Assembly: GCA_946800325.1 (NCBI GenBank) | Contig: OX326960.1 | Location: forward strand, 35,245,629 to 35,309,628 | Direction of reading: 5' to 3' | Source of the DNA: Luzula sylvatica | Lineage: Eukaryota; Streptophyta; Magnoliopsida; Poales; Juncaceae | DNA length: 64,000 nucleotides | Shown here: positions 11,054-24,900 of the stretch, one piece after another | How the letters are laid out: every line of letters starts with the position of its first letter | How positions within the stretch are numbered: the stretch's first letter is position 1 | Made by a program: the position numbers and the translations under genes | The notes under the pieces: model-generated | Told to the model about the DNA's origin: nothing | The model's input: the letters and a program-made list of their open reading frames with translations, nothing else | The model's database searches: none

Positions 11054-12296
11054 TAACTTTTCAGCCAATTTCACAAACACTAAGGAAGTTTGTTTTTCGA
11101 TTCAAAACGAAATTTTAACGCTTTGAGGAGTTCAAATAACGTGTTTTTAGATCATTTGTATCGTATCTTTTACTACATAACTTTTCACCAAATTTCAGAA
11201 ACACTAAGGAAGTTTGTTTTTCGATTCAAAACAAGATTTTAACGCTTTGAGGAGTTCAAATAACGTGTTTTTAGATCATTTGTATCGTATCTTTTAGTAC
11301 ATAACTTTTCACCAAATTTCACAAACACTAAGGAAGTTTGTTTTTCGATTTCAAAACAATATTTTAACGCTTTGAGGAGTTCAAATAACGTGTTTTTAGT
11401 TCATTTGTATCGTATCTTTTAGTACATAACTTTTCACCAAATTTCACAAACACTAAGGAAGTTTGTTTTTCGAGTCAAAACAAGATTTTAACGCTTTGAG
11501 GAGTTCAAATAACGTGTTTTTAGATCATTTGTATCGTATCTTTTAGTACATAACTTTTCACCAAATTTCACAAACACTAAGGAAGTTTGTTTTTCGATTC
11601 AAAACAAGATTTTAACGCTTTGAGGAGTTCAAATAACGTGTTTTTAGTTCATTTGTATCGTATGTTTTACTACAAAACTTTTCACCAAATTTCACAAACA
11701 CTAAGGAAGTTTGTTTTTCGAGTCAAAACAAGATTTTAACGCTTTGAGGAGTTCAAATAACGTGTTTTTAGATCATTTGTATTGTATCTTTTAGTACATA
11801 ACTTTTCACCAAATTTCAGAAACACTAAGGAAGTTTGTTTTTCGATTCAAAACAAGATTTTAACGCTTTGAGGAGTTCAAATAACGTGTTTTCAGATTAT
11901 TTGTATCGTATCTTTTACTACATAACTTTTCACCAAATTTCAGAAACACTAAGGAAGTTTGTTTTTTTCTATTCAAAACAAGATTTTAACGCTTTGAGGA
12001 GTTCAAATAACGTGTTTTTAGATCATTTGTATCGTATCTTTTAGTACATAACTTTTCACCAAATTTCACAAACACTAAGGAAATTTGTTTTTCGATTCAA
12101 AACAAGATTTTAACGCTTTGAGGAGTTCAAATAACGTGTTTTTAGTTCATTTGTATCGTATGTTTTACTACATAACTTTTCACCAAATTTCACAAACACT
12201 AAGGAAGTTTGTTTTTCGAGTCAAAACAAGATTTTAACGCTTTGAGGAGTTCAAATAACGTGTTTTTAGATCATTTGTATCGTATCTTTTAGTACA
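11054..12296. repeat. 10-monomer unit (1243 bp)
   Basis: Order: j e c a b a g h i a. One 125-bp c monomer (11302) and one 126-bp h monomer (11923) give 10x124+3. It looks like the first six monomers of the 17-monomer unit joined directly to its last four, the k-d-e-f-d-k-f block being absent. The join is near 11799, where the preceding monomer also carries TATTGTATC. Confidence 0.85.
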
Positions 12297-13660
12297 TAAC
12301 TTTTCAGCAAATTTCACAAACACTAAGGAAGTTTGTTTTTCGATTCAAAACGAAATTTTAACGCTTTGAGGAGTTCAAATAACGTGTTTTTAGATCATTT
12401 GTATCGTATCTTTTAGTACATAACTTTTCACCAAATTTCAGAAACACTAAGGAAGTTTGTTTTTCGATTCAAAACAAGATTTTAACGCTTTGAGGAGTTC
12501 AAATAACGTGTTTTCAGATTATTTGTATCGTATCTTTTACTACATAACTTTTCACCAAATTTCAGAAACACTAAGGAAGTTTGTTTTTCTATTCAAAACA
12601 AGATTTTAACGCTTTGAGGAGTTCAAATAACGTGTTTTTAGATCATTTGTATCGTATCTTTTAGTACATAACTTTTCACCAAATTTCAGAAACACTAAGG
12701 AAGTTTGTTTTTCGATTCAAAACAAGATTTTAACGCTTTGAGGAGTTCAAATAACGTGTTTTCAGATTATTTGTATCGTATCTTTTACTACATAACTTTT
12801 CACCAAATTTCAGAAACACTAAGGAAGTTTGTTTTTCTATTCAAAACAAGATTTTAACGCTTTGAGGAGTTCAAATAACGTGTTTTTAGATCATTTGTAT
12901 CGTATCTTTTAGTACATAACTTTTCACCAAATTTCAGAAACACTAAGGAAGTTTGTTTTTCGATTCAAAACAAGATTTTAACGCTTTGAGGAGTTCAAAT
13001 AACGTGTTTTCAGATTATTTGTATCGTATCTTTTACTACATAACTTTTCACCAAATTTCAGAAACACTAAGGAAGTTTGTTTTTCTATTCAAAACAAGAT
13101 TTTAACGCTTTGAGGAGTTCAAATAACGTGTTTTTAGATCATTTGTATCGTATCTTTTAGTACATAACTTTTCACCAAATTTCACAAACACTAAGGAAAT
13201 TTGTTTTTCGATTCAAAACAAGATTTTAACGCTTTGAGGAGTTCAAATAACGTGTTTTTAGTTCATTTGTATCGTATGTTTTACTACATAACTTTTCACC
13301 AAATTTCACAAACACTAAGGAAGTTTGTTTTTCGAGTCAAAACAAGATTTTAACGCTTTGAGGAGTTCAAATAACGTGTTTTTAGATCATTTGTATCGTA
13401 TCTTTTAGTACATAACGTTTCACCAAATTTCACAAACACTAAGTAAGTTTGTTTTTCGATTCAAAACAAGATTTTAACGCTTTGAGGAGTTCAAATAACG
13501 TGTTTTTAGTTCATTTGTATCGTATGTTTTACTACATAACTTTTCACCAAATTTCACAAACACTAAGGAAGTTTGTTTTTCGAGTCAAAACAAGATTTTA
13601 ACGCTTTGAGGAGTTCAAATAACGTGTTTTTAGATCATTTGTATCGTATCTTTTAGTACA
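12297..13660. repeat. 11-monomer unit, second copy (1364 bp)
   Basis: Same order as 9690-11053 (j g h g h g h i a b a), at an offset of 2607 bp. The triple g-h dimer occupies 12421-13164. A private difference is AAGTAAG near 13442, where the other copy has AAGGAAG. Confidence 0.88.
12421..13164. repeat. 248-bp g-h dimer repeated three times, second cluster
   Basis: Dimers start at 12421, 12669 and 12917. The cluster is the 2607-bp-offset copy of 9814-10557, so dimer amplification came first and the larger block was duplicated afterwards. Confidence 0.87.
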
Positions 13661-15773
13661 TAACTTTTCAGCCAATTTCACAAACACTAAGGAAGTTTGT
13701 TTTTCGATTCAAAACGAAATTTTAACGCTTTGAGGAGTTCAAATAACGTGTTTTTAGATCATTTGTATCGTATCTTTTACTACATAACTTTTCACCAAAT
13801 TCCAGAAACACTAAGGAAGTTTGTTTTTCGATTCAAAACAAGATTTTAACGCTTTGAGGAGTTCAAATAACGTGTTTTTAGATCATTTGTATCGTATCTT
13901 TTAGTACATAACTTTTCACCAAATTTCACAAACACTAAGGAAGTTTGTTTTTCGATTTCAAAACAATATTTTAACGCTTTGAGGAGTTCAAATAACGTGT
14001 TTTTAGTTCATTTGTATCTTATCTTTTAGTACATAACTTTTCACCAAATTTCACAAACACTAAGGAAGTTTGTTTTTCGAGTCAAAACAAGATTTTAACG
14101 CTTTGAGGAGTTCAAATAACGTGTTTTTAGATCATTTGTATCGTATCTTTTAGTACATAACTTTTCACCAAATTTCAGAAACACTAAGGAAGTTTGTTTT
14201 TCGATTCAAAACAAGATTTTAACGCTTTGAGGAGTTCAAATAACGTGTTTTTAGTTCATTTGTATCGTATGTTTTACTACATAACTTTTCACCAAATTTC
14301 ACAAACACTAAGGAAGTTTGTTTTTCGAGTCAAAACAAGATTTTAACGCTTTGAGGAGTTAAAATAACATGTTTTTAGATCATTTGTATCGTATCTTTTA
14401 GTACATAACTTTTCACCAAATTTCACAAACACTAAGGAAGTTTGTTTTTCGATTCAAAACAAGATTTTAACGCTTTGAGGAGTTCAAATAACGTGTTTTT
14501 AGATCATTTGTATCGTATCTTTTACTACATAACTTTTCACCAAATTTGACAAACACTAAGAAAGTTTGTTTTTCGATTTCAAAACAAGATTTTAACGCTT
14601 TGAGGAGTTCAAATAACGTGTTTTCAGGTCATTTGTATCGTATCTTTTAGTACATAACTTTTCACCAAATTTCAGAAACACTAAGGAAGTTTGTTTTTCG
14701 ATTCAAAACAAGATTTTAACGCTTTGAGGAGTTCCAATAACGTGTTTTTAGATCATTTGTTTCGTATCTTTTAGTACATAACTTTTCACCAAATTTCACA
14801 AACACTAGGAAAGTTTGTTTTTCGTTTCAAAACAATATTTTAACGCTTTGAGGAGTTCAAATAACGTGTTTTTAGATCATTTGTATCGTATCTTTTACTA
14901 CATAACTTTTCACCAAATTTGACAAACACTAAGAAAGTTTGTTTTTCGATTTCAAAACAATATTTTAACGCTTTGAGGAGTTCAAATAACGTGTTTGCAG
15001 GTCATTTGTATCGTATCTTTTAGTACATAACTTTTCACCAAATTTCACAAACACTAAGGAAGTTTGTTTTTCGATTCAAAACACGATTTTAACGCTTTGA
15101 GGAGTTCAAATAACGTGTTTTTAGATCATTTGTATCGTATCTTTTAGTACATAACTTTTCACCAAATTTCACAAACACTAGGAAAGTTTGTTTTTCGTTT
15201 CAAAACAAGATTTTAACGCTTTGAGGAGTTCAAATAACGTGTTTTTAGATCATTTGTATCGTATCTTTTAGTACATAACTTTTCACCAAATTTCAGAAAC
15301 ACTAAGGAAGTTTGTTTTTCGATTCAAAACAAGATTTTAACGCTTTGAGGAGTTCAAATAACGTGTTTTCAGATTATTTGTATCGTATCTTTTACTACAT
15401 AACTTTTCACCAAATTTCAGAAACACTAAGGAAGTTTGTTTTTTTCTATTCAAAACAAGATTTTAACGCTTTGAGGAGTTCAAATAACGTGTTTTTAGAT
15501 CATTTGTATCGTATCTTTTAGTACATAACTTTTCACCAAATTTCACAAACACTAAGGAAATTTGTTTTTCGATTCAAAACAAGATTTTAACGCTTTGAGG
15601 AGTTCAAATAACGTGTTTTTAGTTCATTTGTATCGTATGTTTTACTACATAACTTTTCACCAAATTTCACAAACACTAAGGAAGTTTGTTTTTCGAGTCA
15701 AAACAAGATTTTAACGCTTTGAGGAGTTCAAATAACGTGTTTTTAGATCATTTGTATCGTATCTTTTAGTACA
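13661..15773. repeat. 17-monomer unit, second copy (2113 bp)
   Basis: Matches 7577-9689 in monomer order and length at an offset of 6084 bp. The fifth monomer (14158) starts with TTCAG instead of TTCAC, the second has CAAATTCCAG near 13797, and the sixth has GTTAAAATAACATG near 14360. The match extends left to about the g-h pair before i (6833 versus 12917) and right to about 15885, where the sequences diverge. Confidence 0.86.
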
Positions 15774-17759
15774 TAACTTTTCAGCAAATTTCACAAACAC
15801 TAAGGAAGTTTGTTTTTCGATTCAAAACGAAATTTTAACGCTTTGAGGAGTTCAAATAACGTGTTTTTAGATCATTTGTATCGTATCTTTTACTACATAA
15901 CTTTTCACCAAATTTCAGAAACACTAAGGAAGTTTGTTTTTCGATTCAAAACAAGATTTTAACGCTTTGAGGAGTTCAAATAACGTGTTTTTAGATCATT
16001 TGTATCGTACCTTTTAGTACATAACTTTTCACCAAATTTCACAAACACTAAGGAAGTTTGTTTTTCGAGTCAAAACAAGATTTTAACGCTTTGAGGAGTT
16101 CAAATAACGTGTTTTTAGATCATTTGTATCGTATCTTTTAGTACATAACTTTTCACCAAATTTCACAAACACTAAGGAAGTTTGTTTTTCGATTCAAAAC
16201 AAGATTTTAATGCTTTGAGGAGTTCAAATAACGTGTTTTTAGTTCATTTGTATCGTATGTTTTACTACATAACTTTTCACCAAATTTCACAAACACTAAG
16301 GAAGTTTGTTTTTCGAGTCAAAACAAGATTTTAACGCTTTGAGGAGTTCAAATAACGTGTTTTTAGATCATTTGTATCGTATCTTTTAGTACATAACTTT
16401 TCACCAAATTTCACAAACACTAAGGAAGTTTGTTTTTCGATTCAAAACAAGATTTTAACGCTTTGAGGAGTTCAAATAACGTGTTTTTAGATCATTTGTA
16501 TCGTATCTTTTACTACATAACTTTTCACCAAATTTGACAAACACTAAGAAAGTTTGTTTTTCGATTTCAAAACAAGATTTTAACGCTTTGAGGAGTTCAA
16601 ATAACGTGTTTTCAGGTCATTTGTATCGTATCTTTTAGTACATAACTTTTCACCAAATTTCAGAAACACTAAGGAAGTTTGTTTTTCGATTCAAAACAAG
16701 ATTTTAACGCTTTGAGGAGTTCCAATAACGTGTTTTTAGATCATTTGTATCGTATCTTTTAGTACATAACTTTTCACCAAATTTCACAAACACTAGGAAA
16801 GTTTGTTTTTCGTTTCAAAACAAGATTTTAACGCTTTGAGGAGTTCAAATAACGTGTTTTTAGATCATTTGTATCGTATCTTTTACTACATAACTTTTCA
16901 CCAAATTTGACAAACACTAAGAAAGTTTGTTTTTCGATTTCAAAACAATATTTTAACGCTTTGAGGAGTTCAAATAACGTGTTTGCAGGTCATTTGTATC
17001 GTATCTTTTAGTACATAACTTTTCACCAAATTTCAGAAACACTAAGGAAGTTTGTTTTTCGATTCAAAACAAGATTTTAACGCTTTGAGGAGTTCAAATA
17101 ACGTGTTTTCAGATTATTTGTATCGTATCTTTTACTACATAACTTTTCACCAAATTTCAGAAACACTAAGGAAGTTTGTTTTTCTATTCAAAACAAGATT
17201 TTAACGCTTTGAGGAGTTCAAATAACGTGTTTTTAGATCATTTGTATCGTATCTTTTAGTACATAACTTTTCACCAAATTTCACAAACACTAAGGAAATT
17301 TGTTTTTCGATTCAAAACAAGATTTTAACGCTTTGAGGAGTTCAAATAACGTGTTTTTAGTTCATTTGTATCGTATGTTTTACTACATAACTTTTCACCA
17401 AATTTCACAAACACTAAGGAAGTTTGTTTTTCGAGTCAAAACAAGATTTTAACGCTTTGAGGAGTTCAAATAACGTGTTTTTAGATCATTTGTATCGTAT
17501 CTTTTAGTACATAACGTTTCACCAAATTTCACAAACACTAAGGAAGTTTGTTTTTCGATTCAAAACAAGATTTTAACGCTTTGAGGAGTTCAAATAACGT
17601 GTTTTTAGTTCATTTGTATCGTATGTTTTACTACATAACTTTTCACAAAATTTCACAAACACTAAGGAAGTTTGTTTTTCGAGTCAAAACAAGATTTTAA
17701 CGCTTTGAGGAGTTCAAATAACGTGTTTTTAGATCATTTGTATCGTATCTTTTAGTACA
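15774..17759. repeat. 16-monomer unit (1986 bp)
   Basis: Order: j e a b a k d e f d g h i a b a. Relative to longer units it lacks the c monomer after e (a CGTACC variant marks the e-a join near 16008) and the k-f pair after the second d. Two 125-bp monomers give 16x124+2. The b monomer at 17512 has TAACGTTTCACC as usual two places before the next j. Confidence 0.86.
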
Positions 17760-20700
17760 TAACTTTTCAGCAAATTTCACAAACACTAAGGAAGTTTGTT
17801 TTTCGATTCAAAACGAAATTTTAACGCTTTGAGGAGTTCAAATAACGTGTTTTTAGATCATTTGTATCGTATATTTTACTACATAACTTTTCACCAAATT
17901 TCAGAAACACTAAGGAAGTTTGTTTTTCGATTCAAAACAAGATTTTAACGCTTTGAGGAGTTCAAATAACGTGTTTTTAGATCATTTGTATCGTATCTTT
18001 TAGTACATAACTTTTCACCAAATTTCACAAACACTAAGGAAGTTTGTTTTTCGATTTCAAAACAATATTTTAACGCTTTGAGGAGTTCAAATAACGTGTT
18101 TTTAGTTCATTTGTATCGTATCTTTTAGTACATAACTTTTCACCAAATTTCACAAACACTAAGGAAGTTTATTTTTCGAGTCAAAACAAGATTTTAACGC
18201 TTTGAGGAGTTCAAATGACGTGTTTTTAGATCATTTGTATCGTATCTTTTACTACATAATTTTTCACCAAATTTCGCAAACACTAAGAAAGTTTGTTTTT
18301 CGATTCAAAACAAGATTTTAACGCTTTGAGGAGTTCAAATAACGTGTTTTTAGATCATTTGTATCGTATCTTTTAGTACATAACTTTTCACCAAATTTCA
18401 CAAACACTTAGGAAGTTTGTTTTTCGATTCAAAACAAGATTTTAACGCTTTGAGGAGTTCAAATAACGTGTTTTTAGATCATTTGTATCGTATCTTTTAC
18501 TACATAACTTTTCACCAAATTTGACAAACACTAAGAAAGTTTGTTTTTCGATTTCAAAACAAGATTTTAACGCTTTGAGGAGTTCAAATAACGTGTTTTC
18601 AGGTCATTTGTATCGTATCTTTTAGTACATAACTTTTCACCAAATTTCAGAAACACTAAGGAAGTTTGTTTTTCGATTCAAAACAAGATTTTAACGCTTT
18701 GAGGAGTTCCAATAACGTGTTTTTAGATCATTTGTATCGTATCTTTTAGTGCATAACTTTTCACCAAATTTCACAAACACTAGGAAAGTTTGTTTTTCGT
18801 TTCAAAACAAGATTTTAACGCTTTGAGGAGTTCAAATAACGTGTTTTTAGATCATTTGTATCGTATCTTTTACTACATAACTTTTCACCAAATTTGACAA
18901 ACACTAAGAAAGTTTGTTTTTCGATTTCAAAACAATATTTTAACGCTTTGAGGAGTTCAAATAACGTGTTTTCAGGTCATTTGTATCGTATCTTTTAGTA
19001 CATAACTTTTCACCAAATTTCACAAACACTAAGGAAGTTTGTTTTTCGATTCCAAACAAGATTTTAACGCTTTGAGGAGTTCAAATAACGTGTTTTTAGA
19101 TCATTTGTATCGTATCTTTTAGTACATAACTTTTCACCAAATTTCACAAACACTAGGAAAGTTTGTTTTTCGTTTCAAAACAAGATTTTAACGCTTTGAG
19201 GAGTTCAAATAACGTGTTTTTAGATCATTTGTATCGTATCTTTTAGTACATAACTTTTCACCAAATTTCAGAAACACTAAGGAAGTTTGTTTTTCGATTC
19301 AAAACAAGATTTTAACGCTTTGAGGAGTTCAAATAACGTGTTTTCAGATTATTTGTATCGTATCTTTTACTACATAACTTTTCACTAAATTTCAGAAACA
19401 CTAAGGAAGTTTGTTTTTCTATTCAAAACAAGATTTTAACGCTTTGAGGAGTTCAAATAACGTGTTTTTAGATCATTTGCATCGTATCTTTTAGTACATA
19501 ACTTTTCACCAAATTTCACAAACACTAAGGAAATTTGTTTTTCGATTCAAAACAAGATTTTAACGCTTTGAGGAGTTCAAATAACGTGTTTTTAGTTCAT
19601 TTGTATCGTATGTTTTACTACATAACTTTTCACCAAATTTCACAAACACTAAGGAAGTTTGTTTTTCGAGTCAAAACAAGATTTTAACGCTTTGAGGAGT
19701 TCAAATAACGTGTTTTTAGATCATTTGTATCGTATCTTTTAGTACATAACGTTTCACCAAATTTCACAAACACTAAGGAAGTTTGTTTTTCGATTCAAAA
19801 AAAAAATTTAACGCTTTGAGGAGTTCAAATAACGTGTTTTTAGTTCATTTGTATCGTACGTTTTACTACATAACTTTTCACCGAATTTCACAAACACTAA
19901 GGAAGTTTGTTTTTCGAGTCAAAACAAGATTTTAATGCTTTGAGGAGTTCAAATAACGTGTTTTTAGATCATTTGTATCGTATCTTTTAGTACATAACTT
20001 TTCACCAAATTTCACAAACACTAAGGAAGTTTGTTTTTCGATTCAAAACGAAATTTTAACGCTTTGAGGAGTTCAAATAACGTGTTTTTAGTTCATTTGT
20101 ATCGTATGTTTTACTACATAACTTTTCACCAAATTTCACAAACACTAAGGAAGTTTGTTTTTCGAGTCAAAACAAGATTTTAATACTTTGAGGAGTTCAA
20201 ATAACGTGTTTTTAGATTATTTGTATCGTATCTTTTACTACATAACTTTTCACCAAATTTGACAAACACTAAGAAAGTTTGTTATTCGATTTCAAAACAA
20301 GATTTTAACGATTTGAGGAGTTCAAATAACGTGTTTTCAGGTCATTTGTATCGTATCTTTTAGTACATAACTTTTCACCAAATTTCAGAAACACTAAGGA
20401 AGTTTGTTTTTCGATTCAAAACAAGATTTTAACGCTTTGAGGAGTTCAAATAACGTGTTTTTAGATCATTTGTATCGTATCTTTTAGTACATAACTTTTC
20501 ACCAAATTTCACAAACACTAGGAAAGTTTGTTTTTCGTTTCAAAACAAGATTTTAACGCTTTGAGGAGTTCAAATAACGTGTTTTCAGATTATTTGTATC
20601 GTATCTTTTACTACATAACTTTTCACCAAATTTCAGAAACACTAAGGAAGTTTGTTTTTCTATTCAAAACAAGATTTTAACGCTTTGAGGAGTTCAAATG

Positions 20701-21980
20701 ACGTGTTTTTAGATCATTTGTATCGTATCTTTTAGTACATAACTTTTCACCAAATTTCACAAACACTAAGGAAATTTGTTTTTCGATTCAAAACAAGATT
20801 TTAACGCTTTGAGGAGTTCAAATAACGTGTTTTTAGTTCATTTGTATCGTATGTTTTACTACATAACTTTTCACCAAATTTCACAAACACTAAGGAAGTT
20901 TGTTTTTGGAGTCAAAACAAGATTTTAACACTTTGAGGAGTTCAAATAACGTGTTTTTAGATCATTTGTATCGTATCTTTTACTACATAACTTTTCACCA
21001 AATTTGACAAACACTAAGAAAGTTTGTTTTTCGATTTCAAAACAAGATTTTAACGATTTGAGGAGTTCAAATAACGTGTTTTCAGGTCATTTGTATCGTA
21101 TCTTTTAGTACATAACTTTTCACCAAATTTCAGAAACACTAAGGAAGTTTGTTTTTCGATTCAAAACAAGATTTTAACGCTTTGAGGAGTTCAAATAACG
21201 TGTTTTTAGATCATTTGTATCGTATCTTTTAGTACATAACTTTTCACCAAATTTCACAAACACTAGGAAAGTTTGTTTTTCGTTTCAAAACAAGATTTTA
21301 ACGCTTTGAGGAGTTCAAATAACGTGTTTTCAGATTATTTGTATCGTATCTTTTACTACATAACTTTTCACCAAATTTCAGAAACACTAAGGAAGTTTGT
21401 TTTTCTATTCAAAACAAGATTTTAACGCTTTGAGGAGTTCAAATAACGTGTTTTTAGATCATTTGTATCGTATCTTTTAGTACATAACTTTTCACCAAAT
21501 TTCACAAACACTAAGGAAATTTGTTTTTCGATTCAAAACAAGATTTTAACGCTTTGAGGAGTTCAAATAACGTGTTTTTAGTTCATTTGTATCGTATGTT
21601 TTACTACATAACTTTTCACCAAATTTCACAAACACTAAGGAAGTTTGTTTTTCGAGTCAAAACAAGATTTTAACGCTTTGAGGAGTTCAAATAACGTGTT
21701 GTTAGATCATTTGTATCGTATCTTTTAGTACATAACGTTTCACCAAATTTCACAAACACTAAGGAAGTTTGTTTTTCCATTCAAAACAAGATTTTAACGC
21801 TTTGAGGAGTTCAAATAACGTGTTTTTAGTTCATTTGTATCGTATGTTTTACTACATAACTTTTCACCAAATTTCACAAACACTAAGGAAGTTTGTTTTT
21901 CGAGTCAAAACAAGATTTTAACGCTTTGAGGAGTTCAAATAACGTGTTTTTAGATCATTTGTATCGTATCTTTTAGCACA
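17760..21980. repeat. 34-monomer transition unit (4221 bp)
   Basis: This unit joins the left mosaic to the 35-monomer domain. Its first 16 monomers resemble shortened left-type units with unusual members (TTTATTTTTCGAG with AAATGACG at 18133; CATAATTTTTCACC and TTCGC at 18257; CACTTAGG at 18381). Then come the poly-A monomer (19747), a CACCGAATTT a monomer, a j-like monomer with AGTTCAT (19995) and the last 15 monomers of the 35-mer (20119-21980). Several variants typical of the right half (AAATGACG, TTTGCATCG) first appear here. Five 125-bp monomers give 34x124+5. Confidence 0.84.
19747..20118. repeat. Three-monomer cassette with a 10-A run
   Basis: The first monomer has TAACGTTTCACC at its start, a run of ten A (19797-19806) where other monomers read AAAACAAGAT, and CGTACG in place of CGTATG. 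The second has CACCGAATTT and TTTTAATGC. The third has CGAAAT like type j but AGTTCAT and ATGTTTTACTA. Further copies are at 24713-25084 and 39737-40108; each is followed by the same 15-monomer block. Confidence 0.9.
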
Positions 21981-24900
21981 AAACTTTTCAGCAAATTTCA
22001 CAAACACTAAGGAAGTTTGTTTTTCGATTCAAAACGAAATTTTAACGCTTTGAGGAGTTCAAATAACGTGTTTTTAGATCATTTGTATCGTATCTTTTAC
22101 TACATAACTTTTCACCAAATTTCAGAAACACTAAGGAAGTTTGTTTTTCGATTCAAAACAAGATTTTAACGCTTTGAGGAGTTCAAATAACGTGTTTTTA
22201 GATCATTTGTATCGTATCTTTTAGTACATAACTTTTCACCAAATTTCACAAACACTAAGGAAGTTTGTTTTTCGATTTCAAAACAATATTTTAACGCTTT
22301 GAGGAGTTCAAATAACGTGTTTTTAGTTCATTTGTATCGTATCTTTTAGTACATAACTTTTCACCAAATTTCACAAACACTAAGGAAGTTTGTTTTTCGA
22401 GTCAAAACAAGATTTTAACGCTTTGAGGAGTTCAAATAACGTGTTTTTAGATCATTTGTATCGTATCTTTTAGTACATAACTTTTCACCAAATTTCACAA
22501 ACACTAAGGAAGTTTTTTTTTCGATTCAAAACAAGATTTTAACGCTTTGAGGAGTTCAAATAACGTGTTTTTAGTTCATTTGTATCGTATGTTTTACTAC
22601 ATAACTTTTCACCAAATTTCACAAACACTAAGGAAGTTTGTTTTTCGAGTCAAAACAAGATTTTAACGCTTTGAGGAGTTCAAATAACGTGTTTTTAGAT
22701 CATTTGTATCGTATCTTTTAGTACATAACTTTTCACCAAATTTCACAAACACTAAGGAAGTTTGTTTTTCGATTCAAAACAAGATTTTAACGCTTTGAGG
22801 AGTTCAAATAACGTGTTTTTAGATCATTTGTATCGTATCTTTTACTACATAACTTTTCACCAAATTTGACAAACACTAAGAAAGTTTGTTTTTCGATTTC
22901 AAAACAAGATTTTAACGCTTTGAGGAGTTCAAATAACGTGTTTTCAGGTCATTTGTATCGTATCTTTTAGTACATAACTTTTCACCAAATTTCAGAAACA
23001 CTAAGGAAGTTTGTTTTTCGATTCAAAACAAGATTTTAACGCTTTGAGGAGTTCCAATAACGTGTTTTTAGATCATTTGTATCGTATCTTTTAGTACATA
23101 ACTTTTCACCAAATTTCGCAAACACTAGGAAAGTTTGTTTTTCGTTTCAAAACAAGATTTTAACGCTTTGAGGAGTTCAAATAACGTGTTTTTAGATCAT
23201 TTGTATCGTATCTTTTACTACATAACTTTTCACCAAATTTGACAAACACTAAGAAAGTTTGTTTTTCGATTTCAAAACAATATTTTAACGCTTTGAGGAG
23301 TTCAAATAACGTGTTTTCAGGTCATTTGTATCGTATCTTTTAGTACATAACTTTTCACCAAATTTCACAAACACTAAGGAAGTTTGTTTTTCGATTCAAA
23401 ACAAGATTTTAACGCTTTGAGGAGTTCAAATGACGTGTTTTTAGATCATTTGTATCGTATCTTTTAGTACATAACTTTTCACCAAATTTCACAAACACTA
23501 GGAAAGTTTGTTTTTCGTTTCAAAACAAGATTTTAACGCTTTGAGGAGTTCAAATAACGTGTTTTTAGATCATTTGTATCGTATCTTTTAGTACATAACT
23601 TTTCACCAAATTTCAGAAACACTAAGGAAGTTTGTTTTTCGATTCAAAACAAGATTTTAACGCTTTGAGCAGTTCAAATAACGTGTTTTCAGATTATTTG
23701 TATCGTATCTTTTACTACATAACTTTTCACCAAATTTCAGAAACACTAAGGAAGTTTGTTTTTCTATTCAAAACAAGATTTTAACGCTTTGAGGAGTTCA
23801 AATAACGTGTTTTTAGATCATTTGCATCGTATCTTTTAGTACATAAGTTTTCACCAAATTTCACAAACACTAAGGAAATTTGTTTTTCGATTCAAAACAA
23901 GATTTTAACGCTTTGAGGAGTTCAAATAACGTGTTTTTAGTTCATTTGTATCGTATGTTTTACTACATAACTTTTCACCGAATTTCACAAACACTAAGGA
24001 AGTTTGTTTTTCGAGTCAAAACAAGATTTTAACGCTTTGAGGAGTTCAAATAACGTGTTTTTAGATCATTTGTATCGTATCTTTTAGTACATAACTTTTC
24101 ACCAAATTTCACAAACACTAAGGAAGTTTGTTTTTCGATTTCAAAACAATATTTTAACGCTTTGAGGAGTTCAAATAACGTGTTTTTAGTTCATTTGTAT
24201 CGTATCTTTTAGTACATAACTTTTCACCAAATTTCACAAACACTAAGGAAGTTTATTTTTCGAGTCAAAACAAGATTTTAACGCTTTGAGGAGTTCAAAT
24301 AACGTGTTTTTAGATCATTTGTATCGTATCTTTTAGTACATAACTTTTCACCAAATTTCACAAACACTAAGGAAGTTTGTTTTTCGATTCAAAACAAGAT
24401 TTTAACGCTTTGAGGAGTTCAAATAACGTGTTTTTAGTTCATTTGTATCGTATGTTTTACTACATAACTTTTCACCAAATTTCACAAACACTAAGGAAGT
24501 TTGTTTTTCGAGTCAAAACAAGATTTTAACACTTTGAGGAGTTCAAATAACGTGTTTTTAGTTCATTTGTATCGTATGTTTTACTACATAACTTTTCACC
24601 AAATTTCACAAACACTAAGGAAGTTTGTTTTTCGAGTCAAAACAAGATTTTAACGCTTTGAGGAGTTCAAATAACGTGTTGTTAGATCATTTGTATCGTA
24701 TCTTTTAGTACATAACGTTTCACCAAATTTCACAAACACTAAGGAAGTTTGTTTTTCGATTCAAAAAAAAAATTTAACGCTTTGAGGAGTTCAAATAACG
24801 TGTTTTTAGTTCATTTGTATCGTACGTTTTACTACATAACTTTTCACCGAATTTCACAAACACTAAGGAAGTTTGTTTTTCGAGTCAAAACAAGATTTTA

